A stretch of 64,000 bases of DNA from Pseudonocardia halophobica (GTDB taxonomy: Bacteria; Actinomycetota; Actinomycetes; Mycobacteriales; Pseudonocardiaceae): positions 169,751-233,750 of the forward strand of contig NZ_BSFQ01000007.1 of assembly GCF_027922425.1 (NCBI RefSeq), read 5' to 3'. Shown here one piece after another: positions 16,279 to 24,989 of this stretch. Each line of letters opens with the position of its first letter. The first letter of the stretch is position 1. Under the pieces are notes generated by a model that worked only from the letters and a program-made list of their open reading frames with translations, made no database searches and had not been told where the DNA came from. The translations under genes were made by a program, and so were the position numbers.

Positions 16279-18816
16279 ATGACCGCCACCTCCGCCCCCA
16301 CGCTCACCGACCGCCTGCCCACCGGCGACGACCCGGACGCCCTGGTCGAGGTGTTCGCGGACTGGGCCTTCGAGGAGCGGGGCCTCTCGCTCTACCCCGC
16401 CCAGGAGGAGGCGCTGCTGGAGATCGCGACCGGCGGCAACGTCATCCTCTCCACCCCCACCGGGTCCGGGAAGTCGCTCGTCGCGATCGCCGCGCACGCC
16501 GCCGCGCTCTCCCGCGGCGCCCGCACCTTCTACACCGCGCCGATCAAGGCGCTGGTCAGCGAGAAGTTCTTCGACCTCATCGAGGTGTTCGGCGCCGACA
16601 AGGTCGGCATGCTGACGGGCGACGCCGCCGTCAACGAGGGCGCGGAGATCATCTGCTGCACCGCCGAGATCCTGGCGAACATCGCGCTGCGCCAGGGCGC
16701 GCAGGCGGACGTCGGCTCGGTCGTGATGGACGAGTTCCACTTCTACGCCGACCCGGACCGCGGCTGGGCCTGGCAGGTGCCGCTGGTCGAGCTGCCCCAG
16801 GCGCAGTTCCTGCTGATGAGCGCCACGCTGGGCGACACGTCGTTCTTCCGGGACGACCTCACCCGCCGCACCGGCCGGGCCACCCGCGAGATCACCTCGG
16901 TCGAGCGGCCCGTGCCGCTGCACTACCGGTACGTCCTCACCCCGCTGCACGAGACGATCACCGAGCTGCTCGAGACGCACGAGGCGCCGGTCTACGTCGT
17001 GCACTTCACCCAGCAGTCGGCCGTCGAGCGGGCGCAGGCGCTGATGAGCGTCAACGTCACCTCGAAGGAGGAGAAGGCGGCGATCGCCGAGCTGATCGGC
17101 GACTTCCGCTTCACCGCCGGGTTCGGCAAGACGCTGTCCCGGCTCGTCCGGCACGGGATCGGCGTGCACCACGCCGGCATGCTCCCCCGCTACCGGCGGC
17201 TCGTGGAGACGCTCGCCCAGGCCGGCCTGCTCAAGGTCATCTGCGGCACGGACACCCTCGGCGTCGGGATCAACGTGCCGATCCGGACGGTGCTGTTCAC
17301 CGGCCTGTCGAAGTACGACGGCCGGCGCACCCGCCCGCTCAAGGCGCGCGAGTTCCACCAGATCGCCGGGCGGGCCGGCCGGGCGGGCTACGACACCGTC
17401 GGCACGGTCGTCGCCGAGGCGCCCGAGCACGAGATCGAGAACCACAAGGCGCTGCAGAAGGCGGGCGACGACCCGAAGAAGCGCCGCCGGGTGGTGCGCA
17501 AGCAGCCGCCGGAGGGCTTCGTCGGCTGGTCGCAGACCTCCTACGAGAAGCTGCAGGCCGCCCAGCCCGAGCCACTGACCAGCCACTTCCACGTGTCGCA
17601 CGCGATGCTGCTGAACGTGATCTCCCGGCCCGGGGACGCGTTCACCGCGATGCGGCACCTGCTCGAGGACAACCACGAGCCGCGCCCCCGGCAGCGCAAG
17701 CACATCCTGCGGGCCATCGCGATCTACCGGGCGCTGCTCGCCGCGGGCGTGGTGGAGAAGCTCGCGGAGCCCGACGCGGAGGGCCGCACGATCCGGCTCG
17801 TCGGCGACCTGCAGCTGGACTTCGCGCTCAACCAGCCGCTGTCGCCGTTCGCCCTGGCCGCCTTCGAGCTGCTGGACCGGGAGTCGCCGTCGTACGCGCA
17901 CGACGTCGTCTCGGTCGTGGAGGCCACCCTCGACGATCCCCGCCCCGTGCTCTACGCCCAGGAGAACAAGGCCAAGGGCGAGGCCGTGGCCTCGATGAAG
18001 GCCGAGGGCATCGAGTACGAGGAGCGGATGACGCTCCTCGAGGACGTCTCGTACCCCAAGCCGCTCGAGGAGCTGCTGGTCGGGGCGCTGGAGACCTACC
18101 GGCGCGGAGCGCCGTGGGTCGAGGACGCCCGGCTCTCGCCCAAGTCCGTGGTGCGGGACATGTCCGAGCGGGCCATGACCTTCCACGAGTACGTGGCCTT
18201 CTACCAGCTCGCCCGCTCCGAGGGGCTGGTGCTGCGGTACCTCGCGGACTGCTACCGGGCGCTGCGGCAGACCGTGCCCGAGCACGCGCGGACGGACGAG
18301 CTGACCGATCTCATCGAGTGGCTCGGCGAGCTGGTCCGCCAGGTCGACTCCAGCCTGCTCGACGAGTGGGAGAAGCTCGCCGCCGGCGGCGGGGTCGAGG
18401 ACGAGTCCGCTCCCCCGTCGCTCGACCAGGGCCCGGCCGGGGTCACCCGCAACGCCCGGGCCTTCCGGGTGCTGGTGCGCAACGCGCTGTTCCGCCGGGT
18501 CGAGCTCGCCTCGCTCAACCGGTGGGACCTGCTCGGCGAGCTGGACAAGGAGGCCGGCTGGACGGCGGACCGCTGGCGCGAGGCCTTCCAGCCCTTCTTC
18601 GACCTGCACGGCTTCGGCGGTATCGGGATCGGCCCGGACGCCCGCGGCCCCAAGATGATCGACATCGTCGAGGAGCCGGAGCGCTGGCTGGTCCGTCAGG
18701 TCATCGACGACCCCGAGGACGACCACGACTGGGCCATCACCGCCGAGGTCGACCTCGCCGCCTCGGACGAGGCGGGCGAGGCCGTGGTGTGGATCACGGG
18801 CTTCGGCGACTCCTGA
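16279..18816 (+). CDS. SKI2-like DEAD/DEAH box helicase with DUF3516 C-terminus
   Basis: An 845-residue superfamily 2 helicase. Motifs in order: Q-like LSLYPAQEEAL, Walker A STPTGSGKSLVA (about residues 57-68), TAPIKAL, motif II MDEFHFY (DEFH variant of DEVH), SAT in LLMSATLGD, TDTLGVGINVP and HQIAGRAGRAGYDT as motif VI. The C-terminal half (from about residue 440) matches the DUF3516 region of actinobacterial helicases related to HelY and yeast Ski2/Mtr4. The likely role is RNA or structured nucleic acid remodelling; substrates are not established. No strong ribosome binding site; ATG at 16279 starts the conserved region soon after. Confidence 0.9.
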   Translation: MTATSAPTLTDRLPTGDDPDALVEVFADWAFEERGLSLYPAQEEALLEIATGGNVILSTPTGSGKSLVAIAAHAAALSRGARTFYTAPIKALVSEKFFDLIEVFGADKVGMLTGDAAVNEGAEIICCTAEILANIALRQGAQADVGSVVMDEFHFYADPDRGWAWQVPLVELPQAQFLLMSATLGDTSFFRDDLTRRTGRATREITSVERPVPLHYRYVLTPLHETITELLETHEAPVYVVHFTQQSAVERAQALMSVNVTSKEEKAAIAELIGDFRFTAGFGKTLSRLVRHGIGVHHAGMLPRYRRLVETLAQAGLLKVICGTDTLGVGINVPIRTVLFTGLSKYDGRRTRPLKAREFHQIAGRAGRAGYDTVGTVVAEAPEHEIENHKALQKAGDDPKKRRRVVRKQPPEGFVGWSQTSYEKLQAAQPEPLTSHFHVSHAMLLNVISRPGDAFTAMRHLLEDNHEPRPRQRKHILRAIAIYRALLAAGVVEKLAEPDAEGRTIRLVGDLQLDFALNQPLSPFALAAFELLDRESPSYAHDVVSVVEATLDDPRPVLYAQENKAKGEAVASMKAEGIEYEERMTLLEDVSYPKPLEELLVGALETYRRGAPWVEDARLSPKSVVRDMSERAMTFHEYVAFYQLARSEGLVLRYLADCYRALRQTVPEHARTDELTDLIEWLGELVRQVDSSLLDEWEKLAAGGGVEDESAPPSLDQGPAGVTRNARAFRVLVRNALFRRVELASLNRWDLLGELDKEAGWTADRWREAFQPFFDLHGFGGIGIGPDARGPKMIDIVEEPERWLVRQVIDDPEDDHDWAITAEVDLAASDEAGEAVVWITGFGDS

Positions 18817-18865
18817 CCCCGGTCCGCACTAGGGAACCATTATTCGAATTCCAGCCCTCGATTCG

Positions 18866-18928
18866 CGCATTATGGAACCATAATGCGAGCTCGCTGCGCC
18901 GATTTGCGCATCATGGTTCCATGATGCG
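18866..18928. repeat. Two related perfect palindromes between convergent genes
   Basis: CGCATTATGG-AA-CCATAATGCG (18866-18887) and CGCATCATGG-TT-CCATGATGCG (18907-18928) each have perfect ten-base arms and differ by one base per arm plus the centre. A partial GGAACCAT copy lies at 18833-18840. They lie between the stop of the helicase gene and the stop of the acyl-CoA dehydrogenase, so they may act as a bidirectional terminator. Their A+T content is striking for this genome, and the two-base centre is tight for RNA hairpins, so a protein-binding or repetitive-element origin is also possible. Confidence 0.7.
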
Positions 18929-18930
18929 GC

Positions 18931-20127
18931 TCAGCCCAGCGGGCTCCGGGGCAGCAGGCGGTCGGCGATGATCTTCTGCTGGATCTCGCTGGTGCCCTCG
19001 AAGATCGTCGTGAGGCGGGCGTCGCGCCAGTAGCGCTCGACGCGGTGCTCGGTGGTGTAGCCGTTGCCGCCGTGCAGCTGGATGCCGTCCCCGGTGACCT
19101 CGGCGGCCATCTCGGTGGCCAGCAGCTTCACCATCGCCGCCTCCCGCTCGCACGGCTCGCCCTGGTCCAGCCGCTGCGCGACGTGCTGGTAGAACGACCG
19201 CGCCTGCTCGACCCTCGCGGCCATCGTGGCGAGCTTGAACCGGACGGCCTGGAAGTCGCCGATCGGGTGCTCGAACTGCTCGCGCTCCTGCAGGTAGACG
19301 ATGCAGTCCTCGACGGCGCCCCGGGCGAGCCCCACCGCGCGGGCCGCGGTGTGCACGCGGGCGATGTTGAGCCACTGCTGGGCCTCCGCGAAGCCCTGCT
19401 CGCCGAGCAGGTTCGCCGCCGAAACCCGCAGCCCGTCGAACTCCAGGTCCCACGTGACGAAGCCGTGGTACCCGATCTTGTCGATCGGGGTGCCGGAGAG
19501 GCCCGCGGGGAAGGAGTCCCGCTCCTTCTCCAGGACGAGGGTCGCCAGGCCCGCGGACCGCTTCTCCCCCGGCTCCGGGTCCGCCGTCCGCACGAGGATC
19601 TGCAGGAAGTCCGCGGCCTTCGCGTTGCCGATCCACCGCTTGCGACCGGTGATCACGAAGTCGTCGCCGTCCCGCTCGGCACGGGTGGCGACGGCGGCCA
19701 GGTCCGACCCGGCGTCGGGCTCGGAGAGGGCGATGGCCCCGATCCAGGTGCCGGCGGCGCTGCGGCGCAGCAGCTCCGCCCGCCGGGCCTCGTCCGCCAC
19801 GCCGGTGCCGGCGCCCTGGGCGCGGGCGATGATGCTGCCCACGCTCATCCAGCCGCGGGCCAGCTCCTCGGCGATCATGCAGTACTCGAAGGCCCCCAGC
19901 CCCAGCCCGCCGTGCTCGCGCGGCACGGTGATGCCGAAGTAGCCGAGCTCGCCCATCTCGTCGAGCAGCGACCGCGGGATCTCGCCCTTGACCTTGTCGA
20001 GCTCGTCGGCGACCGGCAGGACGCGCTCGGCGGCGAAGGCGCGCGCCTGCTCCTGAAGCTTCTCCCGCTCCGGGGTGTGGAACGGCGCGGGGACGACCGG
20101 GACGGGCGGGGCCAGGAAGTCGCTCAT
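18931..20127 (-). CDS. Acyl-CoA dehydrogenase
   Basis: A 398-residue flavoprotein (404 if the ATG at 20145 is used). The signature LSEPDAGSDLAAVATRAERDGDDFVITGRKRWIGNA covers the FAD/substrate region, and the C-terminal LHGGNGYTTEHRVERYWRDARLTTIFEGTSEIQQKII carries the catalytic base Glu of IFEGTSEIQ. It oxidises an acyl-CoA to the 2-enoyl-CoA and passes electrons to ETF. The chain preference is not predictable. It is monocistronic, preceded by an unusual array of ten-base repeats. Neither start has a clear Shine-Dalgarno; the second ATG is preferred because the family usually begins within about 10 residues of the conserved helix. Confidence 0.92.
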   Translation of the reverse strand: MSDFLAPPVPVVPAPFHTPEREKLQEQARAFAAERVLPVADELDKVKGEIPRSLLDEMGELGYFGITVPREHGGLGLGAFEYCMIAEELARGWMSVGSIIARAQGAGTGVADEARRAELLRRSAAGTWIGAIALSEPDAGSDLAAVATRAERDGDDFVITGRKRWIGNAKAADFLQILVRTADPEPGEKRSAGLATLVLEKERDSFPAGLSGTPIDKIGYHGFVTWDLEFDGLRVSAANLLGEQGFAEAQQWLNIARVHTAARAVGLARGAVEDCIVYLQEREQFEHPIGDFQAVRFKLATMAARVEQARSFYQHVAQRLDQGEPCEREAAMVKLLATEMAAEVTGDGIQLHGGNGYTTEHRVERYWRDARLTTIFEGTSEIQQKIIADRLLPRSPLG

Positions 20128-20210
20128 GGACGAGTTGTGCCACATCGCGGCGCCGCGCGCCCGGCGGACCGGCCGAACGGGCAGGGTCGCCGGCCCTCCG
20201 GGGCGGAACG

Positions 20211-20290
20211 GTCGGCGCGGATCAGCGCCGGTCAGCGCCGGTCGGCTCAGGTCGGCGCGGGTCGGCGCGGGTCGGCGCAGGTCGGTGGGG
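20211..20290. repeat. Eight imperfect tandem decamers (GTCGGCGCGG family)
   Basis: Eight consecutive ten-base units begin at 20211 and follow each other without gaps, variants of GTCGGCGCGG (three are identical). The block lies 84 bases upstream of the acyl-CoA dehydrogenase start and 40 bases past the DUF742 stop. A ten-base period is close to one DNA turn, so same-face binding is conceivable, but replication slippage is the simplest explanation. Confidence 0.7.
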
Positions 20291-20329
20291 GTCGTGAGTG
20301 GCAGGTGCCGCTCTAGGGGCAGTCGGCGC

Positions 20330-21058
20330 TCACAGGCGTCGGAGGCCGCTCAGCACCCGCTCCATCAGGACCAGGTCGGGGCCCTCGGCCGTGACGGTCC
20401 GGTGCACCTCGAGCCCGCCCGTCACCGCGAGGTCGCCGACGACGACCCGGGCCACGCCGAGCGGCATCCCCATGAGGGCGCCGACCTCGGCGATGGACCG
20501 GGGCTCGCGGCACAGCTCGAGGATCGCGGTGTGCTCGGCGAGCTCCGGACGGCGCAGGGCCGCGGGCGGCGTCGACACCAGCGTCTCGATCGCCAGCTCG
20601 TAGCGGGACCGGGTGCGGCCCTTGGTGTAGAAGTACGGCCGCACCGCCAGCGAGCGGCCGGCGTCGTCCTGCACGTACTCCTCGGCGACGTCCTCGACCG
20701 CGGGCGGGGGCAGCGGCGGCAGGGCCACCGGCCCGGCCGCCACCGGCACCGGCTCCGGGTGCTCGTCGCGGTCGCGGCGGCGGCGGGAGGACCCGCCGAA
20801 CCGGGCGCCGGTGTACCCGACGGCGGGAGCTTCGTGGAAGCCCGTGAGCCCGCCGGCCGCGGCGGGATCGGCGACGGGGTCGGGTGCGGCGGGCGCCTCG
20901 CCGACGACCGGCATCGCCGCCGTGTCCGCCTCGTCCGCGGTCCGCCGCTCGGGTTGGTTCTGCGCCGGCTCCTCGCTCTTCTTGCGCCGCCGCTTGCGGG
21001 GCGCGCCGCCGAAGCGGGCACCGGTGAAGCCGATGTCGAGGTCGTCGGCGGGCGTCAT
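20330..21058 (-). CDS. DUF742 (CvnC-like) winged-helix protein with duplicated GxTGARFGG peptide
   Basis: A 242-residue protein. The C-terminal 110 residues match DUF742: VRPYFYTKGRTRSRYELAIETLVST, then EHTAILELCREPRSIAEVGALMGMPLGVARVVVGDLA and a basic tail. DUF742 proteins are the C component of conservons, where they work with a kinase, a roadblock protein and a GTPase. None of these partners is next to it, so this is an orphan copy. The N-terminal half is disordered and contains GFTGARFGG (residues 10-18) and GYTGARFGG (about 81-89), each followed by an Arg/Lys cluster, an unexplained short repeat. AGGGAGA precedes the ATG. Confidence 0.8.
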   Translation of the reverse strand: MTPADDLDIGFTGARFGGAPRKRRRKKSEEPAQNQPERRTADEADTAAMPVVGEAPAAPDPVADPAAAGGLTGFHEAPAVGYTGARFGGSSRRRRDRDEHPEPVPVAAGPVALPPLPPPAVEDVAEEYVQDDAGRSLAVRPYFYTKGRTRSRYELAIETLVSTPPAALRRPELAEHTAILELCREPRSIAEVGALMGMPLGVARVVVGDLAVTGGLEVHRTVTAEGPDLVLMERVLSGLRRL

Positions 21059-21320
21059 GCGTCTCCCTGATCACGGGGTGCGGAGCGGGCAGCGCCTCGC
21101 ACCGTCCCGGCCCTGTGTTACGCAGCCGTGACACCGGCGTTCCACCGGCATGACGATCGCTCTCCGTGGTCCGTCTCCGGCGAACGGGTGAGAACTGTGC
21201 TGCCCAGGGTCACCGCCGAGGTCGGACGAATCCTCCGAAAGGGGACAAGCAGGATCGTCACCCGTGGGCGTGGTCGTCGTGGGCCTTTCCCGCCGTCCGT
21301 CGGACCGGCGGATCCGCGGC

Positions 21321-21326
21321 TAGAGT
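21321..21326 (+). promoter_or_regulatory. -10 element of a leaderless transcript (Pr6Pr protein)
   Basis: TAGAGT is followed by six bases and then GTG 21333, the start codon. There is no Shine-Dalgarno site, so the message is probably leaderless. Confidence 0.5.
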
Positions 21327-21332
21327 CCTCCG

Positions 21333-21980
21333 GTGCCCCGCTACCTCCCGCTCGCCCGGCCGTGGTTCGGGCTCGTGGGGGCGCTCGCCCTGCTCGGGGT
21401 CGTGCTGCAGCTGGTGGCCACGGCGGTCCACTCCAGTCCGTACTCGATCTTCACCAGCACCGGGTCGCGCGTGGCCAACGTGTTCGCGTTCTTCACGATC
21501 CTCAGCAACCTGGTCGCCGGGATCGCGTACGTGCTCCTGACGATCGACCCCGAGCGGGACTCCCGCGCGATGCGGATCCTGCTGCTCGACGCCGTGGTGG
21601 CCATCGCCGTCACCGGCATCGTCTACAACCTGGTGCTGGCCCAGACCGCGAACCCGCAGGGCCTGCACGAGGTCGCCAACGTCCTGTGCCACATGATCAC
21701 GCCGCTCTTCGCCGTCCTCGGGTGGCTGTTGTTCGGCCCGCGCGGGCTGGTGGACCGGGACGTCGTGCTGCTCTCCGCGATCTACCCGCTCGCATGGCTG
21801 GCGTTCACGCTCATCCGCGGGGCGGTGATCGACTGGTACCCGTACCCGTTCGTCGACGTCGTCGCGCACGGCTACGCGCGGGTCGCGATCAACTGCCTGG
21901 TGGTGGCCGTCCTGTTCGTCGGGCTCGGGTTCGGGGCGCTCGCGCTGGACCGCAGGCTGCCGGGCCTCGCGGCCGGCTGA
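21333..21980 (+). CDS. Pr6Pr-family integral membrane protein
   Basis: A 215-residue protein with six predicted membrane helices. It contains FAFFTILSNLVAGI, NLVLAQTANPQG, NVLCHMITPLFAVLGWLLFGPR and the PYPFVDVV region that characterise the bacterial Pr6Pr family. Function unknown; the fold is distantly related to androgen-induced (AIG1/FAR-17) membrane proteins of eukaryotes. GTG start, with a -10 element six bases ahead. A PhoD-like phosphatase gene follows 25 bases downstream in the same direction, but has its own strong ribosome binding site. Confidence 0.8.
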   Translation: MPRYLPLARPWFGLVGALALLGVVLQLVATAVHSSPYSIFTSTGSRVANVFAFFTILSNLVAGIAYVLLTIDPERDSRAMRILLLDAVVAIAVTGIVYNLVLAQTANPQGLHEVANVLCHMITPLFAVLGWLLFGPRGLVDRDVVLLSAIYPLAWLAFTLIRGAVIDWYPYPFVDVVAHGYARVAINCLVVAVLFVGLGFGALALDRRLPGLAAG

Positions 21981-22005
21981 GCCCGGCTGTTCACCGGGAG
22001 GTGGC

Positions 22006-23604
22006 GTGCGGATCACCCGGGCCGAGGGACGCCGGTCATCTCCACTGCGTCGCACGGCGGACATCACTCTCCCGCCGTTCGGCCGCCGCCTGTTCCTGCT
22101 CGGAGCCTCCACCGCCGCCACCGGGGTCCTCACCGCGGCGGGCCCACGCATCCCGTCGATGTCCACCCGCGAGCCCTTCACCCTCGGCGTCGCCTCCGGC
22201 GATCCCTCGTCCGACGGCATGGTGCTGTGGACCCGGCTGGCTCCGGATCCCCTCGCGGCCGACGGCCTGGGCGGCATGCCCGCGCGGGTGGTGCCGGTCG
22301 AGTGGGAGGTGGCCCGGGACGAGCGCTTCACCGTGATCGAGCAGCGCGGGACGGTCGACGCCGTGCCCGAGGCCGCGCACTCCGTGCACGTCGAGACGAC
22401 CGGCCTGGCGCCGGGCCGCGAGTACTTCTACCGGTTCCGGGCGAACAGGGCGGTGTCCCCGGCGGGCCGGACCCGCACCGCTCCCCCGGCCGGCGCCGTC
22501 GGCCCGGCGCTGACGACCTGCGTCGCGTCCTGCTCGAACTACCCCATCGGGTACTTCACGGCCTACCGGCGGCTCGCCGAGGACGAGCCCGACCTCGTCC
22601 TGCACCTCGGCGACTACCAGTACGAGTACCCCACGCCGGAGAAGGCCGTGCGGTCCGTCGCCGGCGCCGAGACGACCGAGCTGGCCGGGTACCGGCAGCG
22701 GTACGCGCAGTACCGCAGCGACCCGGACCTGCAGGCCGCGCACGCCGTCGCCCCGTGGGTGGTCGTGTGGGACGACCACGAGACCGACGACGACTGGGCC
22801 GGCGACGTGCCCGAGGACGACCAGACCCGGGAGGCCTTCCTCGCCCGCCGGGCCGCCGCCTTCCGGGCCTACTACGAGAACATGCCGCTGCGGCGCTCGT
22901 CGGTGCCCCGGGGGTACGACATGCAGCTGTACCGCCGGGTCGAGTGGGGCGGCCTGGCCACCTTCCACATGCTCGACACCCGGCAGTACCGCGACGACCA
23001 GGCCTGCGGCGACGGGCAGCGCGTCGGCTGCGCGGAACGGCTGGACCCGGCCCGCTCGCTGCCCGGGGCCGCGCAGGAGCGCTGGCTCGCCGACGGCTTC
23101 CGCCGGTCCCGGGCCCGCTGGGACGTGCTCGGCCAGCAGGTGTTCTTCGCCCAGCGCGACACCGACCCGGGCGCGCCGGAGAAGTTCTCGATGGACGGCT
23201 GGGACGGCTACGCCGCCTCCCGGGACCGGGTCACCCGCAGCTGGGTCGACGCCGGGGTGCGCAACGCCGTGGTCCTCACCGGCGACGTCCACGTCCACTG
23301 GGCCAACGAGATCAAGACGGACTACGCCGACCCGGCCGCGCCGACCGTCGGCACGGAGCTCGTCTCCAGCTCCGTCACCTCGGGCGGCGACGGCGACGCC
23401 GCCACCGACCACCCCGACCTGCACACCAACCCGCACCTGAGGTTCCGCAGCAACCGCCGCGGGTACGTCCGGGCCCGCTGGGAGCCCGGGCAGGTCACCG
23501 CGGACTTCCGGGTGCTCGACGCCGTGACGACGCCGGACCTGCCCATCCGCACCGCGGGATCGTTCGTGATCCCGGACCGCGAACCGGGGCTCAACCGGGC
23601 CTGA
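22006..23604 (+). CDS. Tat-exported PhoD-like alkaline phosphatase/phosphodiesterase
   Basis: A 532-residue exported metallophosphatase. The N-terminus has a twin-arginine motif in FGRRLFLLGASTAATGVLTAAG (about residues 25-45). A fibronectin-like PhoD_N domain (LGVASGDPSSDGMVLWTRL) is followed by the catalytic domain: SCSNYPIGYFTAY, LHLGDYQYEY, WDDHETDDDWAGD and VLTGDVHVHWAN supply the Fe/Ca ligands. It releases phosphate from extracellular phosphoesters. GTG start with a GGGAGGT site at 21996-22002. No Pho box was recognised upstream. Confidence 0.9.
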   Translation: MRITRAEGRRSSPLRRTADITLPPFGRRLFLLGASTAATGVLTAAGPRIPSMSTREPFTLGVASGDPSSDGMVLWTRLAPDPLAADGLGGMPARVVPVEWEVARDERFTVIEQRGTVDAVPEAAHSVHVETTGLAPGREYFYRFRANRAVSPAGRTRTAPPAGAVGPALTTCVASCSNYPIGYFTAYRRLAEDEPDLVLHLGDYQYEYPTPEKAVRSVAGAETTELAGYRQRYAQYRSDPDLQAAHAVAPWVVVWDDHETDDDWAGDVPEDDQTREAFLARRAAAFRAYYENMPLRRSSVPRGYDMQLYRRVEWGGLATFHMLDTRQYRDDQACGDGQRVGCAERLDPARSLPGAAQERWLADGFRRSRARWDVLGQQVFFAQRDTDPGAPEKFSMDGWDGYAASRDRVTRSWVDAGVRNAVVLTGDVHVHWANEIKTDYADPAAPTVGTELVSSSVTSGGDGDAATDHPDLHTNPHLRFRSNRRGYVRARWEPGQVTADFRVLDAVTTPDLPIRTAGSFVIPDREPGLNRA

Positions 23605-23684
23605 CGACCTCACACCGCTCCGGGCGCGGGAATGCCGCCCCGGTCCGCCATGCTGTGTCCCGGTAGGACGGCGAAGGGACGGGA

Positions 23685-24293
23685 ATGGCGATCACCCGAG
23701 GATTCACCGGGCGCGGCCGGGCGACGCGCGACCCGCGGCTGCCCCCGGGCCAGTACGACGCGAAGGACGACTGGCCCGTGCTCAACGCCGAGGCCACCCC
23801 GCGGATCGGCACCGACCGCTGGACCTTCACGATCGAGGGCCTCGTCGACCGCCCGCGCAGCTGGACCTGGGACGAGATCCACGCCCTGCCCGGCTCGCGG
23901 TACTCCGGGGACATCCACTGCGTCACCACGTGGTCGAAGCTGGGCATGACGTTCGACGGCGTCTCGGTCGACACCCTGCTCGACGCCGTGGGCGTGCAGC
24001 CCGAGGCGAAGTTCGTCATGGCCACGGCGCACACCGGCTACACCACGAACCTCCCGCTGGAGGACGTGACCGGCGGCAAGGCCTGGGTCGTGTGGCAGGC
24101 GGACGGGCGGCCGCTGACCGTCGAGCACGGCGGTCCGGCCCGGCTGCTCGTGCCGCACCTGTACTTCTGGAAGAGCGCGAAGTGGGCATCCGGCCTGCGG
24201 GTCATGGCCGAGGACGAGCAGGGCTTCTGGGAGCGCAACGGCTACCACGACCGGGGCGACCCCTGGCTCGAGCAGCGCTACCAGGGGGACTGA
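23685..24293 (+). CDS. Sulfite oxidase-like molybdopterin oxidoreductase (cytoplasmic)
   Basis: A 202-residue protein made of the oxidoreductase molybdopterin-binding domain only. The Mo-ligating Cys is in DIHCVTTWSK (about residue 86), preceded by RSWTWDEIHALP and followed by GYTTNLPLEDV, HGGPARLLVPHLYFWKSAKW. No signal peptide and no dimerisation domain, unlike MsrP or true sulfite oxidase. The next gene, joined by TGATG, encodes a flavin reductase, so the two probably form an NAD(P)H-driven pair; the substrate (sulfoxides or similar) is inferred by analogy only. Confidence 0.88.
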   Translation: MAITRGFTGRGRATRDPRLPPGQYDAKDDWPVLNAEATPRIGTDRWTFTIEGLVDRPRSWTWDEIHALPGSRYSGDIHCVTTWSKLGMTFDGVSVDTLLDAVGVQPEAKFVMATAHTGYTTNLPLEDVTGGKAWVVWQADGRPLTVEHGGPARLLVPHLYFWKSAKWASGLRVMAEDEQGFWERNGYHDRGDPWLEQRYQGD

Positions 24294-24979
24294 TGGCGGT
24301 CTGGCAGACGGCGACGGTCCTCGACGTCCGGCGTGAGACGCCCACGGCGAAGACCTTCCGGCTCAAGCTCCCGGCGGAGTCCGGGCACATCGCCGGTCAG
24401 TACTACGTGGTCAGGTTGACCGCGGAGGACGGCTACACCGCGCAGCGGGACTACTCCGTGGCGTCGGTCCCGGGCACGGACGAGATCGACCTGACCGTCG
24501 AGCTGCTGCCCGGCGGAGAGGTGTCGGAGTTCCTGCACGAGGTCGTCGAGCCCGGGGACCGGCTCGAGGTCCGCGGGCCGATCGGCGGCTGGTTCGCCTG
24601 GCCCGGGGACGCGCCGGCGCTCGGCGTGGCCGGCGGGTCCGGGGTGGTACCGCTCATGGCGATGCTGCGCTCCGCCCGGATCGCGGGGTCGGAGCTCTTC
24701 CGGCTGATCGTCTCGGCACGCACGCCGGCGGCCCTCTACTACGGCGACGAGCTGCCGGGACCGGAGACCACGATCGTCTACACCCGCGAGGTGCCGCCCG
24801 GGTACGCGCGGCCGCCGGGCCGGATCACGGCCGCCGACCTGGAGCCGCTGCTGCTGCCGGAGCAGACGGTCTTCGTCTGCGGCACACCGCCCTTCTGCGA
24901 CACCGCCACCGACCTGCTCACGGGGCTCGGCGTCGGCACGGACCGGATCCGGGTGGAGCGGTTCGGCCCGTCGAGCTGA
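24293..24979 (+). CDS. Ferredoxin-NADP reductase-type flavoprotein partner
   Basis: A 228-residue FAD/NAD(P) reductase of the ferredoxin-reductase family. The FAD motif is QRDYSVASVPG (RxYS), the NAD(P) loop AGGSGVVPLMAML, and the C-terminus VFVCGTPPFCDTATDLL and ERFGPS. There is no iron-sulfur domain, so electrons must pass directly to the partner. The one-base overlap with the molybdenum enzyme suggests equal translation and direct functional pairing. Confidence 0.88.
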   Translation: MAVWQTATVLDVRRETPTAKTFRLKLPAESGHIAGQYYVVRLTAEDGYTAQRDYSVASVPGTDEIDLTVELLPGGEVSEFLHEVVEPGDRLEVRGPIGGWFAWPGDAPALGVAGGSGVVPLMAMLRSARIAGSELFRLIVSARTPAALYYGDELPGPETTIVYTREVPPGYARPPGRITAADLEPLLLPEQTVFVCGTPPFCDTATDLLTGLGVGTDRIRVERFGPSS

Positions 24980-24989
24980 GCCTCCGGCC

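Noticed and set aside
20330..21058. Complete conservon (kinase, roadblock, DUF742, GTPase)
   Set aside because: Only the DUF742 component is present; neighbours are an acyl-CoA dehydrogenase and a Pr6Pr membrane protein.
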